Shown here: positions 34,870 through 43,248 of the stretch, one piece after another
How the letters are laid out: each line of letters opens with the position of its first letter
How positions within the stretch are numbered: position 1 is the first letter of the stretch
Assembly: GCA_003989085.1 (NCBI GenBank)
Contig: RXIV01000002.1
Span: forward strand, 334,771-398,770
DNA length: 64,000 bases
From: Candidatus Competibacteraceae bacterium
Lineage (GTDB): Bacteria > Pseudomonadota > Gammaproteobacteria > Competibacterales > Competibacteraceae
Direction of reading: 5' to 3'
Program-made: the position numbers and the translations under genes
The notes under the pieces: model-generated
The model's input: the letters and a program-made list of their open reading frames with translations, nothing else
Told to the model about the DNA's origin: nothing
Databases searched by the model: none

Positions 34870-35736
34870 TCAAACGCTTGGTTTTGTTGCTGCCCGCCGC
34901 CGTTCGCGACGGTGCAGCCGCCAGGCCAGCCACAGCTTGCGTAGCGGCGTCAGGCGGGTGCGCTGCTCCAGCAACCGGTAGCCATCGGCGGTGATCTCCG
35001 CCAACAGCGCCATCGCCAGCTCCAGGCGGATTAGCAGGCTGGACTGGGCGTAGCGATCCGCCTCTGGCAATTGTTCCAGCGCCCGGCGCTGATAGTCGCG
35101 AATCCGATCGGCCTGAAAGGCGAACAATTGCTGAACCCGCTCGGTCGTCTGCGCCGCCAGCAGATCGCCAGGACCGACGCCAAAGCGGCGCATTTCATCC
35201 TCCGGGAAATAAAACCGGCCATGCTGGACATAGCGGCGCACCTCGTCCAGCCGGTCAAACAGCAATAATGCAGCCCCGGCTTCGTGGGCGAAGCGTGGCG
35301 TACCTCGCCGATCCTGATAGCCGAGAATTTCCGCGCTCAGCAGCGCCGGCGTACTGCCAAGCCGATGGAGATACAGGGTCAGTTCGTTAAAGCTGGGGTA
35401 GGCGTCGTATTCCAGATCCATCGATGCTCCGTCCAGCATCTCCCGGAAATACTCCTCTGGCAGGTTGAACGCGGCTAACTGCGGATGCAGGGCGCGGGTG
35501 ATTGGATGCTGCGGATCGCCGGCGAACAGCCGCCCCACCTCGACCCGCCACCAGCCCAACTTGTCGCGGGCCACACTCGGATCCCGGCACTCCTCGGCGA
35601 TCCGGCTCGTTTCGAGAGTGAACGCCTGGACCGCGTTCAACGCTTGGCGCTGCGCCGGCGCCAGACCCAGCAGACTGTAGTGAAAATCAGCGCCCGGCAG
35701 ATCGGCCAGGCGCCGGCAATACGCATCGGGGGTCAT
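34870..35736 (-). CDS. Squalene/phytoene synthase-family protein
   Basis: A 288-residue all-helical protein of the trans-isoprenyl diphosphate synthase head-to-head family. FHYSLLGLAPAQRQALNAVQAF, DPSVARDKLGWWRVEVGRLFAG and EYDAYPSFNELTLYLHRLGSTPALLSAEIL follow the family order. The first aspartate-rich motif (DxxxD) is replaced by ETSRIAEEC, and the second region reads YFPEDEMRRFGVGPGDLLA. Catalysis is therefore uncertain; related proteins without the motif act as assembly factors. ATG 35736 fits the family start. The protein is too short to include a membrane anchor. Confidence 0.82.
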   Translation of the reverse strand: MTPDAYCRRLADLPGADFHYSLLGLAPAQRQALNAVQAFTLETSRIAEECRDPSVARDKLGWWRVEVGRLFAGDPQHPITRALHPQLAAFNLPEEYFREMLDGASMDLEYDAYPSFNELTLYLHRLGSTPALLSAEILGYQDRRGTPRFAHEAGAALLLFDRLDEVRRYVQHGRFYFPEDEMRRFGVGPGDLLAAQTTERVQQLFAFQADRIRDYQRRALEQLPEADRYAQSSLLIRLELAMALLAEITADGYRLLEQRTRLTPLRKLWLAWRLHRRERRRAATKPSV

Positions 35737-35746
35737 GGCGGCCTCA

Positions 35747-36124
35747 TCAAGGTGATGGTGGATCACGCAACAATTGTCGTTCGCCCTCGCGCAGTGAGCT
35801 GGAGCGGATGGTGGATAGCGAGCTGTCGTCTTCCCGGAGTTCCTTGGCAGACGTATCCGGGGGCGGCTGAGCGCCATAGTGGATTTTGCCCCCAGCGTCG
35901 GTCCAGGTGTAGATATGCTCGGTCGGTTGCACCGGCACCGGGGTGGCGGACTGGCCTTCCGGTGGGTGATTGCCGTAATGCGCCCGACCGGTGGCGTCTT
36001 TCCAAGTGTAGACCGCTTGCCCTTCAGCCAGCGCCCATCCGCCAGTCAGCGCCAGCAACAGAGCTGCCATCAGCAGGCTCTGCCACGCGGAGCGCTGGTC
36101 AGATAAGCGCTTCAGACCACTCAT
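35747..36124 (-). CDS. Periplasmic DUF4124 protein with two tandem copies
   Basis: A 125-residue exported protein. After a signal peptide (MAALLLALTGGWALA) the DUF4124 motif appears twice: VYTWKDATGRAHYGNHPPEG and IYTWTDAGGKIHYGAQPPPD. The tail is Ser/Arg-rich. Most DUF4124 proteins have a single copy at the N terminus. The start overlaps the end of the universal stress gene by 26 bp on the same strand, so the two are probably coupled. The function is unknown. Confidence 0.8.
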   Translation of the reverse strand: MSGLKRLSDQRSAWQSLLMAALLLALTGGWALAEGQAVYTWKDATGRAHYGNHPPEGQSATPVPVQPTEHIYTWTDAGGKIHYGAQPPPDTSAKELREDDSSLSTIRSSSLREGERQLLRDPPSP

Positions 36125-36620
36125 TGCTATGCGCATCGGTGACGGGAACAATCAGGACTGGACGGGTGGACGCCAAGGTGACCCTGTGGGTGGTCGAACC
36201 TAGAAAATTGGCTCGCCGGTGACCACCAGCGTGCGTTCCCATGATGATCAAGTGGGCGTCGCAGCGGTCGGCCTCGTGCAAAATCACTTCATAAGGGATG
36301 CCGCTGATGACCCGGATTTCTGAAAGCACCTCGGTCTGCTCGACAGTGGCCCCAAATTCTTCCATGCAGAAGGCCTCGAGCCGCTTGTGGAATTTTTCGA
36401 GGATGCCGCTGGTGGCTTCCTGATGCAGTTGCTGCGCTTTCTCCGGCGACAGGTAGGACGCCATTAGAAACCGGACCGAGCTGCTGAGCGGCTCGGCAAC
36501 ATGGAGCAGCACAATTCGGGCGTTGTGCTGCCGAGCCAGGCCTACCGCAAACCGAAAGACCGGCCGGGTGTGGCTGCCCAAGGCCGTCGTGTACAGAATC
36601 GTCTTGATCTCGGGAAACAT
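36099..36620 (-). CDS. Universal stress protein (UspA family)
   Basis: A 173-residue cytoplasmic Usp. It begins MFPEIKTILYTTALGSHTRP and ends with the nucleotide-binding region IIMGTHAGGHRRANFLGSTT followed by VLIVPV, which resembles the ATP-binding Gx2Gx9G(S/T) pattern. ATG 36620 is used because the family starts here; the upstream extension to 36734 lacks similarity. Such proteins respond to starvation or energy stress. The downstream DUF4124 gene overlaps its 3' end. Confidence 0.85.
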   Translation of the reverse strand: MFPEIKTILYTTALGSHTRPVFRFAVGLARQHNARIVLLHVAEPLSSSVRFLMASYLSPEKAQQLHQEATSGILEKFHKRLEAFCMEEFGATVEQTEVLSEIRVISGIPYEVILHEADRCDAHLIIMGTHAGGHRRANFLGSTTHRVTLASTRPVLIVPVTDAHSNEWSEALI

Positions 36621-36792
36621 GGATGCGCTCCGAACTGGGATAAGGAAGACAGAAAGGAACCTGGACAATCGGGGGTGGCGCGGTGAACGACCATTCAGTG
36701 CGCCAAACCGGATTTCAGCGTCATTGTTCTTCAAATTACCGGCTTTGCAAACCGGAATTAACGGGACAGATCCGCTGCTGGCGGCGCGGACA

Positions 36793-36819
36793 TAAAGTTC
36801 GCCTCGTCGCCGCCGATAG
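36793..36819 (+). promoter_or_regulatory. Near-consensus sigma-28 (FliA) flagellar promoter
   Basis: TAAAGTTC is followed after exactly 11 nt by GCCGATAG. The consensus for FliA is TAAAGTTT-N11-GCCGATAA, so each element has one mismatch at its last base. The -10 element ends about 68 nt before ATG 36887, on the same strand. No other copy of this signal was found in the window. Confidence 0.75.
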
Positions 36820-36886
36820 TGAACTTAAAGCGCTGTCGCATTTTGGCGGCGGCTCGTTGGCTGAATGAAGTCAGGAGGTATCTGCA

Positions 36887-37987
36887 ATGAAGATCGCTAG
36901 TTCAGATATTTTGTTATCCAGTCAACGGGTCGCCACTGCCAAAACCGAGGCCAAGGAATCGTTGCGGATGTGGGTCGGCGATCAACGGCCCGATTTCGAG
37001 GGGCGGCAGCAGAGTCGGGCAACGCCGGGTCGTTTGCGCACGGACGCCGTGCACTTTTCACAGGCTGCCCAGCAAGCGCAGCCCAGCAAACAAATTGCGC
37101 CCGACGATGCAGAACTGTCACCCGAAGACCAGCCGAAAATGGCGCTGCTGGTGCGGATGATCGAAATTCTCACCGGCAAGAAGATCAAGCTGCTTTCACC
37201 CAAGGAACTCAGCGAAGGGATGCAGAAAGCGCAAGCGCAGACCCAGGAAGCGACGGCTGCTTTGCAGAAGGCGCAACAGGCGGCGGGGCAATCCGCCTCG
37301 GCGCCGTCGGAGCGAGCCGGCTACGGTGTTGAATACGACGCTTACGAACGCCATTACGAGGCCGAGAAAACCACCTTTGCAGCGGAAGGCGTCATTCAGA
37401 CCCAGGATGGTAAAACCATTGAATTTTCAGTCAATCTAAGCATGAGCCGGGAGTTTCTGCGCGAGCAGAGCGTCAGTGTGCGGGAGGGTGACGCCAAGCT
37501 GAAAGATCCGCTGGTGCTGAATTTTGCCGGCAACGCTGCCGAACTGACGACCACCCGCTTCAATTTCGACATTGATTCCGATGGCCGTCTGGATCAAGTG
37601 GCCTTTGTTGGCCCCAACAGTGGCTTTCTGGCGCTGGATCGCAACCATGATGGCGCGATCAATGATGGCCTGGAATTGTTCGGGGCCAGCACCGGAGAGG
37701 GTTTCGCGGAACTGGCCGCCTATGATCAGGACGGCAACCAGTGGATCGATGAGAACGATCCAATTTATCAGAATTTGCGGATCTGGTCGAAGGACGCTCA
37801 AGGCAACGATCAACTGGTGAGTCTCGGCGAGCGCGGTATCGGCGCAATCTATCTCGGTCATGTGACCAGCCCCTTTTCCCTTAAGGACAGTGCGAACGCC
37901 CTGGTCGGGCAAATCCGCGAATCGGGCGTGTTTTTAAATGAGAACGGCGCGGTGGGAACCGTGCAGCAGGTTGACTTGAGCGCCTGA
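36887..37987 (+). CDS. Unrecognised protein with Ca2+-binding-type loops, probably in the flagellar regulon
   Basis: A 366-residue protein with no signal peptide or membrane helix. Residues 1-80 are polar, followed by a helical region rich in Gln/Ala (110-140). A beta-rich part then contains three EF-hand/thrombospondin-like acidic loops: DIDSDGRLD at 228-236, DRNHDGAIND at 251-260 and DQDGNQWIDEND at 280-291. AGGAGG precedes ATG 36887. A sigma-28 promoter upstream suggests late flagellar or chemotaxis-linked expression. Similar acidic-loop proteins occur in proteobacteria without an assigned role. I do not name a function; a secreted or surface Ca-dependent protein is one possibility. Confidence 0.85.
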   Translation: MKIASSDILLSSQRVATAKTEAKESLRMWVGDQRPDFEGRQQSRATPGRLRTDAVHFSQAAQQAQPSKQIAPDDAELSPEDQPKMALLVRMIEILTGKKIKLLSPKELSEGMQKAQAQTQEATAALQKAQQAAGQSASAPSERAGYGVEYDAYERHYEAEKTTFAAEGVIQTQDGKTIEFSVNLSMSREFLREQSVSVREGDAKLKDPLVLNFAGNAAELTTTRFNFDIDSDGRLDQVAFVGPNSGFLALDRNHDGAINDGLELFGASTGEGFAELAAYDQDGNQWIDENDPIYQNLRIWSKDAQGNDQLVSLGERGIGAIYLGHVTSPFSLKDSANALVGQIRESGVFLNENGAVGTVQQVDLSA

Positions 37988-38012
37988 ACAATCCGGCGAG
38001 TCCGCGCCAGCG

Positions 38013-39110
38013 TCAGCCCACAATCCGATCCCGCCCTTCGTCCTTGGCGCGGTACAGTAGTTGGTCCGCCCGCCGCAGCCAGCCCGGCAAATCATCCTTG
38101 GCGCTGAGTTCAGCGATGCCGATGGATACGGTGATGCTCAGGCTCTGACTGTTATGAGCGACCCGCAGTGCCCGGACGGTCTGCAACAGGCGCTCGGCCA
38201 GGGTTCTGGCCGATTCAAGGGTCGCTTCCTGCAGGATGATGGCGAATTCCTCGCCGCCGTAGCGGGCCACGAAGTCGCTGCGGCGTGGGAACATCTGTAC
38301 ACAGCAATCGGCGAATTTCCGCAGCATGATGTCGCCGACCGGATGCCCGAAGCGGTCGTTGATGTTCTTGAAGTGATCCAGATCGGCGATCAGCAGGCAA
38401 GCTGGCTGGGCGGATAACCGGTGCAGTTCAAAGGTGCGCTGCAATTGCTGATCAAACGCAGTACGGTTGTACAGCCGGGTCAGTGAGTCCAGCTCCATCT
38501 CCCGGCGAGCGGCATTGAGCTCCTCGCGCATCGACTTGAGCCGGTCGGTCATATTTTCCAGCAGGTTGCGCTGGTTTTGCTGCCGCACTTCGACGATGCG
38601 CCCGATGGTGCCAACCACCTGCATGGCCTCGCGCTTGATCGAATCCAGCGAGGCATTGCTCTCGATCACATTTCTGAGGTAGCCAAGACGATCCGTAATT
38701 TTGGCTTGATCATCTTCGTTTTCGACGATGACCTTACCCAGGGTGTCGATGAAATCGCCCAGCACCTGGCGCATATCCCGGAAGTTATTGGTCACGAAGC
38801 TCTGTTCGCGCCGCCGCAACTGGGTGATGAAATCCCGCAATCCCTGCCAGTTGCGGTCGGCTTGACCGCCGCGTTCACTATCGCCGCGTTCAGCGCCAGG
38901 GTGCGGAGTGGCGATCAGAATGTGCCGCGCCCACTGTTCACACTGTTCATTGATGGTCTGGGCGCTGAGATGATCCAGATCGAAAGCGTGCTTGCCCAGA
39001 ATGCGTACTATCGCGCCTGTTGCGTCCAGCGCCAGATCGCTGGCAACAGTTGGAACCGGTGAGCTGACCGGGGAATCCGCCTTGGGGTTGTCTTTCTTGC
39101 GCCAGAACAT
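38013..39110 (-). CDS. Diguanylate cyclase (GGDEF) with N-terminal helical domain
   Basis: A 365-residue cyclase that makes c-di-GMP. The C-terminal GGDEF domain starts at about 205 (ELDSLTRLYNRTAFDQQL) and carries the active-site GGEEF at 285-289. The inhibitory I-site RRSD (276-279) is five residues upstream. The N-terminal 200 residues are mostly helical, with a coiled coil around 175-205; no PAS, GAF or membrane segment is seen. CTGGAGGAG precedes ATG 39110. It is convergent with the sigma-28 gene, 25 bp apart, and may be part of the same motility-related neighbourhood. Confidence 0.92.
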   Translation of the reverse strand: MFWRKKDNPKADSPVSSPVPTVASDLALDATGAIVRILGKHAFDLDHLSAQTINEQCEQWARHILIATPHPGAERGDSERGGQADRNWQGLRDFITQLRRREQSFVTNNFRDMRQVLGDFIDTLGKVIVENEDDQAKITDRLGYLRNVIESNASLDSIKREAMQVVGTIGRIVEVRQQNQRNLLENMTDRLKSMREELNAARREMELDSLTRLYNRTAFDQQLQRTFELHRLSAQPACLLIADLDHFKNINDRFGHPVGDIMLRKFADCCVQMFPRRSDFVARYGGEEFAIILQEATLESARTLAERLLQTVRALRVAHNSQSLSITVSIGIAELSAKDDLPGWLRRADQLLYRAKDEGRDRIVG

Positions 39111-39129
39111 ATCAACGATTCTCCTCCAG

Positions 39130-39201
39130 TCAGCCGCGCTGACTCATCCAAATCCGCCGTAGTCGCTGTAGGCCGGGATCATGCTCATGCTCGCCATCCA
39201 T
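39130..39201 (-). CDS. Possible 23-residue small ORF between the DUF721 gene and the GGDEF gene
   Basis: ATG at 39201 shares its A with the DUF721 stop (TAATG). The frame encodes MDGEHEHDPGLQRLRRIW and five further residues, then stops at 39130-39132, 19 nt before the GGDEF start. The coupling geometry would allow translation by re-initiation. No homologue is known to me. It may only be a spacer or a leader that links translation of the two flanking genes. Confidence 0.25.
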   Translation of the reverse strand: MDGEHEHDPGLQRLRRIWMSQRG

Positions 39202-39950
39202 TAGTTACTGACCGCCGGGGTGCGGGCCGCCGGGCTGGCATGCGCAGCCAGCCGCTGTAGGGCGGCGCTCAGCCGTGTATCCGATACATTGCGGGCAGCT
39301 ATTTCCAGCAGTTGGGCATTCTGCGCAGTCAACGTCAACCGGGGCCGCCGGGATGAGACCGGCGCCGCGACCGGCTTCACCAGAATCCGTGGTTTGGGGA
39401 GTGGAAAGCCCAACTCATCGCCTAGCACCTGTCGGGTCTCATGCAGGGCGTAACGCAGTCGGGTAGCCCAACTCGCCGACTCGGTCTGTACCGTCCAGGC
39501 ATCCTGATCCAGTCGCAACAGAACAGTATGGCCGTGCAGATGAGGCGGCAGGTATGCCTGAAAAACCCGGCTGATATACACCCGTTTGGCGGCTTGCGCG
39601 ATCAGTTGCCCTAGAATCCCCGACTGCTGGTGCAGCACTTCGCCCACCGTCGGTGTTGCGCTGCCCGGTCGATGCTTTCGGACGGGTGCGGTCAGGCCGG
39701 AATCCACACGGAAGGGCGCTGCTGGCTGTTGGTCCGGCGCTTCCGGTATGCGCCGGTAAACGCCAGCGGCGTCGGCAACACTGGGGGGGTCGGGTTCCAC
39801 TACGACCACCGGCTGGACGGTGGTTGGTGCAGCGGACGCCGCTGCCGGCCCGTAACCACGCAGCTTTTTCAGCAGGGGGGCGATGTGTCGCCGGGCAATG
39901 GTCCGGGCGTCGGGTTCATCGGCTTCAGTCGTGCCTTGCTCGCCGTTCAA
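39201..39950 (-). CDS. DUF721/DciA-like protein
   Basis: A 249-residue protein. The conserved part lies at about 100-190: GQLIAQAAKRVYISRVFQAY, then LHGHTVLLRLDQDAWTVQTE and SASWATRLRYALHETRQVL. This matches the DUF721 fold, whose members include DciA, the loader of the replicative helicase in bacteria without DnaC. The N-terminal 100 residues and the Ala/Pro-rich C terminus are low in complexity and not conserved. DciA is usually shorter (about 150 residues) and next to secA; the different setting means orthology is unproven. Confidence 0.7.
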   Translation of the reverse strand: MNGEQGTTEADEPDARTIARRHIAPLLKKLRGYGPAAASAAPTTVQPVVVVEPDPPSVADAAGVYRRIPEAPDQQPAAPFRVDSGLTAPVRKHRPGSATPTVGEVLHQQSGILGQLIAQAAKRVYISRVFQAYLPPHLHGHTVLLRLDQDAWTVQTESASWATRLRYALHETRQVLGDELGFPLPKPRILVKPVAAPVSSRRPRLTLTAQNAQLLEIAARNVSDTRLSAALQRLAAHASPAARTPAVSN

Positions 39951-40020
39951 GTCGCATCTCCGGTTTGATCGGCCTACCTCACGCCACGATGGCGCCGCGC
40001 CAGGCGGCGGCTGGTTCAGT

Positions 40021-42717
40021 TCAACTGTTCAACTGCAAATTGACATGCAGCACGCCGGGATCGTCCTGTGTGGCGCTGATTTTGAAATTGAGCGCCCGGT
40101 TGAGCCGCAGCATTGACTCGTTTTCCCGCAACACTTCGCCGTAGAGTTCCTTGATGCCGCGACCACGGGCGTAATCAATAATATAGCGCATCAGCATTGG
40201 TCCCAGTCCCAGTCCGGTCATAGTTCGGTCTACCAGGATCGAATACTCGGCCTTCTCCATGTCCGGGTCGGCGTTGCAGCGCACCACCCCCCAGATTTTG
40301 CCTTTGCCGGGAACCTGGTTCGGTTCAGTCACGATGAACGCCATTTCCCGCTCATAGTCAAGCTGGGTCAGCCGCGCCGCCATCTCGTGCGACAGCTCGT
40401 GAATCGGTTGGAAAAACCGCATTCGCACATCCTCAGCCGGCAGGCGTTTGATCAGTTCCTTTAGTTCCGGCTCATCCTCCGGGAGGATCGCCCGCAGCAG
40501 GAAGGAGCGGTTATCCGGCAAGGTGTACAGCCGTTCCATGTGTTTGGGATAGGGTGAGATCGCCAGCCGCTCGGTCGCCGATCCGGTTGCCGACTCAATC
40601 AGGATATTGGCGTCCAGCGCCAACAGGCCATTTTCATCCGCCCAGATCGGGTTGATGTCCATTTCGACCATCTCGGCCAGATCGATCACCATCTGCGAGA
40701 CTTTAATCAGGGTCAGCGCAATGGCGTCCAGATTAACCGGTCGGCCGCGATTGGTGCTGAGCCGGCGGTACAGCCGGGTGTGCGACATCAGATCGCGAGC
40801 CAGTTGCATGTTGAGCGGCGGCAACGCATAGACGACATCGTCAATGACATCGGATTCGGTGCCGCCTAGGCCAAAGAAGATCACCGGGCCGAAGCGTCGG
40901 CCGGTCCGCACTCCGATCATCAGCTCATAGGCGCCATGCCGGAACTGCATCGGTTGCACGGCAAAGCCGTCAATGGCCGCTTCAGGAGCGAGCGCGCCCA
41001 CTCGCTTGAGCATTTCGGTTGCCGCCACCAACACTTCCAGCGGGTTTTTCAGGCTGAACGCCAGTCCGCCGACATCGGATTTGTTGACAATATCCGGCGA
41101 GAGAATCTTGAGCGCCACGGGCGTCTTCAATTCCAGCGCCATATCAGTGGCGGCCTCTGGTGTGGCGGCAAAATACAGCGGCACGGTCGGAATTTGATAG
41201 GCGCTCAATACTTGCCCGGTTTCATAGGCGTTCAGGCGGCGACGACCCGCGGTCAGGGCGATCTGGATGATTCGGCGGGCAGTTTCGGTATCGGCGGTGA
41301 ACTCTTCCGGAATCGATGGCGGCGTTTCCATCAGTAGTTCCTGACTACGCCGGAATCGCGCCAGCCGCGTAAAGGCCGCTACTGCGTCTTCCGGCGCGTT
41401 GTAGGTAGGAATATGAGCGGCGTTGAGTAGATCGCGGGCGGGTTCAGCGGCTGATTCACCCAGCCAGCAGGTCATGATTAAGCGTCGGCTCTTAGCCCGC
41501 TCGACTACCGCCTTGGCGCACTCAGCGGAGCGGTTGACTGAAGCGGGGGCATGGATGACCAGCACCCCGTCAGTGCCCGGCTCCTGCAACAGTAGATCCA
41601 GCGCTTTGCCGTATTCGGCGGGGCCGGCGGTGTCGCCCAGATCGACTGGATTCTCAATCAGATAATCAGGCCGGCAGTTGCGGGTCAGGTCATCGCGGGT
41701 TTTCGCGCTGATCTCGGCTAGACGGCCGCCTTGCCGCGCCAGGGCGTCGCTGGTCAGCAGCGCCAGACTGTAGCTATTGCTAAGGATGGTCAGTCGGTCA
41801 CCGTACACTGGTTTGGCGGTGGCCAGGGTTTCGGCGGCGCTGAACAGTTGTTCGATGTTGTCCACTCGCAAAATGCCAGCCCGCTGGAACACTGCATCGT
41901 AGACCGCATCCTCGACCGGCCCAGCCCGAAAGTCACGAGGTTTCAGCACGATCACTGGTTTGACCCGAGCGGCGGCGCGGGCGGCGGAGACAAATTTGCG
42001 GCGGTTGCGGGTGTTTTCCATGTACATCAGGATGGCGTGGGTGTTGCCATCCCGCAGTAGGTAGTCGATCAGATCGCCAAAATCGACATCCCAGCGCATC
42101 CCAATGGAAATGACGTGGGAAAAGCCGATCTCGCGGCTGGTCGCCCAGTCGATCACGCTGCGCATGACCGCCGCCGACTGGCATAGCAGGGCGACGTGAC
42201 CAGCCAACGGACGGTTGCTGCTTAGGCTGGCGTTGACGTTGGTCGAGGGTACTGCATAGCCGAGATGGTCCGGCCCCATGATTCGCAACAGGTAGGGCTT
42301 GGCGGCATCCAGCACCCGTTGCCGGAGTGATTCCCCATCGTCGGGGTGGTTTCGTTGCAACGTCGGGCTGAGCAAGGCGGGCCGGTCGCCGCGATGGTCC
42401 TGCAATATTTCCCGGCTGATCAGCAGCGCCGCCCGGGTGCCCCGTGCACCTAACTGGCTGATCAAAGCCGGAGTCTGCTCCAGCGGCACGGTCAGAATCG
42501 CCAAATCGGGTGTGACCGGCAGACTCTCGATATTTTTGTAGGCCAGCACCCCGGAAATGGACTGACGATCGGGGTTGACCGGCATCACCGGCCCCTTGAA
42601 ACCGCCCTCGATCAGATTGAATTCCAAGGTGGAATCAACCCCATCGGATTGCTTGCCGGCGCCGATGACCGCAATGGAGCGGGGTTTGAACAGGTATTCG
42701 AGATTGCGGATGGTCAT
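40021..42717 (-). CDS. NDP-forming acyl-CoA synthetase fused to GNAT acetyltransferase (Pat/YfiQ-like)
   Basis: An 898-residue fusion. The CoA-binding Rossmann domain begins with LFKPRSIAVIGAG. A succinyl-CoA-ligase-like flavodoxin domain follows to about 460, then an ATP-grasp domain at about 490-715 (FAVQPMQFRHGAYELMIGVR, DINPIWADENGLLALDANI). The C-terminal GNAT domain covers about 735-898 (FIVTEP, SILVDRTMTGLGLGPMLMRY). In E. coli the homologue PatZ acetylates and inactivates acetyl-CoA synthetase, where the ligase part is inactive and senses acyl-CoA. The length matches. It is divergent from fdxA over a 118-bp gap. Confidence 0.93.
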   Translation of the reverse strand: MTIRNLEYLFKPRSIAVIGAGKQSDGVDSTLEFNLIEGGFKGPVMPVNPDRQSISGVLAYKNIESLPVTPDLAILTVPLEQTPALISQLGARGTRAALLISREILQDHRGDRPALLSPTLQRNHPDDGESLRQRVLDAAKPYLLRIMGPDHLGYAVPSTNVNASLSSNRPLAGHVALLCQSAAVMRSVIDWATSREIGFSHVISIGMRWDVDFGDLIDYLLRDGNTHAILMYMENTRNRRKFVSAARAAARVKPVIVLKPRDFRAGPVEDAVYDAVFQRAGILRVDNIEQLFSAAETLATAKPVYGDRLTILSNSYSLALLTSDALARQGGRLAEISAKTRDDLTRNCRPDYLIENPVDLGDTAGPAEYGKALDLLLQEPGTDGVLVIHAPASVNRSAECAKAVVERAKSRRLIMTCWLGESAAEPARDLLNAAHIPTYNAPEDAVAAFTRLARFRRSQELLMETPPSIPEEFTADTETARRIIQIALTAGRRRLNAYETGQVLSAYQIPTVPLYFAATPEAATDMALELKTPVALKILSPDIVNKSDVGGLAFSLKNPLEVLVAATEMLKRVGALAPEAAIDGFAVQPMQFRHGAYELMIGVRTGRRFGPVIFFGLGGTESDVIDDVVYALPPLNMQLARDLMSHTRLYRRLSTNRGRPVNLDAIALTLIKVSQMVIDLAEMVEMDINPIWADENGLLALDANILIESATGSATERLAISPYPKHMERLYTLPDNRSFLLRAILPEDEPELKELIKRLPAEDVRMRFFQPIHELSHEMAARLTQLDYEREMAFIVTEPNQVPGKGKIWGVVRCNADPDMEKAEYSILVDRTMTGLGLGPMLMRYIIDYARGRGIKELYGEVLRENESMLRLNRALNFKISATQDDPGVLHVNLQLNS

Positions 42718-42835
42718 GGCTGCATCTCAGGCCGGAGCGACCGGCAAGGCCAAGGGGAGGGAATGATGTATGGTAACGCGATTCAGGGAATGGTTAAGAT
42801 AGCCTGTCATTTTTCAGGCATCCGGGGAATCCGCC

Positions 42836-43159
42836 ATGACCTTTGTCGTCACCGAAAACTGCATCAAGTGCAAATACACCGATTGCGTAGAAGTCTGCCC
42901 CGTGGATTGTTTCCACGAAGGGCCGAATTTTCTGGTCATCGATCCTGACGAGTGCATTGATTGCACCTTATGCGAGCCGGAATGCCCGGCGCAGGCGATT
43001 TTCGCTGAGGACGATCTGCCCGCTGACCAGCAGCAGTTTCTTGCCCTCAATAGCGATCTCGCCAAGCAATGGCCGGTCATTACCGCCAAAAAGGATGCGC
43101 CGCCCGATGCCGACGATTGGAATGGCAAGCCGGACAAGCTGCAATCTCTGGAGCACTGA
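42836..43159 (+). CDS. fdxA: 7Fe-8S ferredoxin FdxA
   Basis: A 107-residue ferredoxin with nine cysteines at 9, 12, 17, 21, 25, 40, 43, 46 and 50. This is the spacing of Azotobacter ferredoxin I shifted by one, so it should hold one 3Fe-4S and one 4Fe-4S cluster. The C-terminal extension ([12 protein letters not shown]) is typical of FdxA. The 90-bp gap to the next gene leaves cotranscription open. It is a low-potential electron carrier; its partner here is unknown. Confidence 0.95.
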   Translation: MTFVVTENCIKCKYTDCVEVCPVDCFHEGPNFLVIDPDECIDCTLCEPECPAQAIFAEDDLPADQQQFLALNSDLAKQWPVITAKKDAPPDADDWNGKPDKLQSLEH

Positions 43160-43248
43160 GTCGGCGTTCAGCCCGCCCGTTGAAAAGACCCGCCCGCGCC
43201 CCCAATTCCGCGCTATTGCCCAATCCGGCCTCTGTGGACATCCGAACG

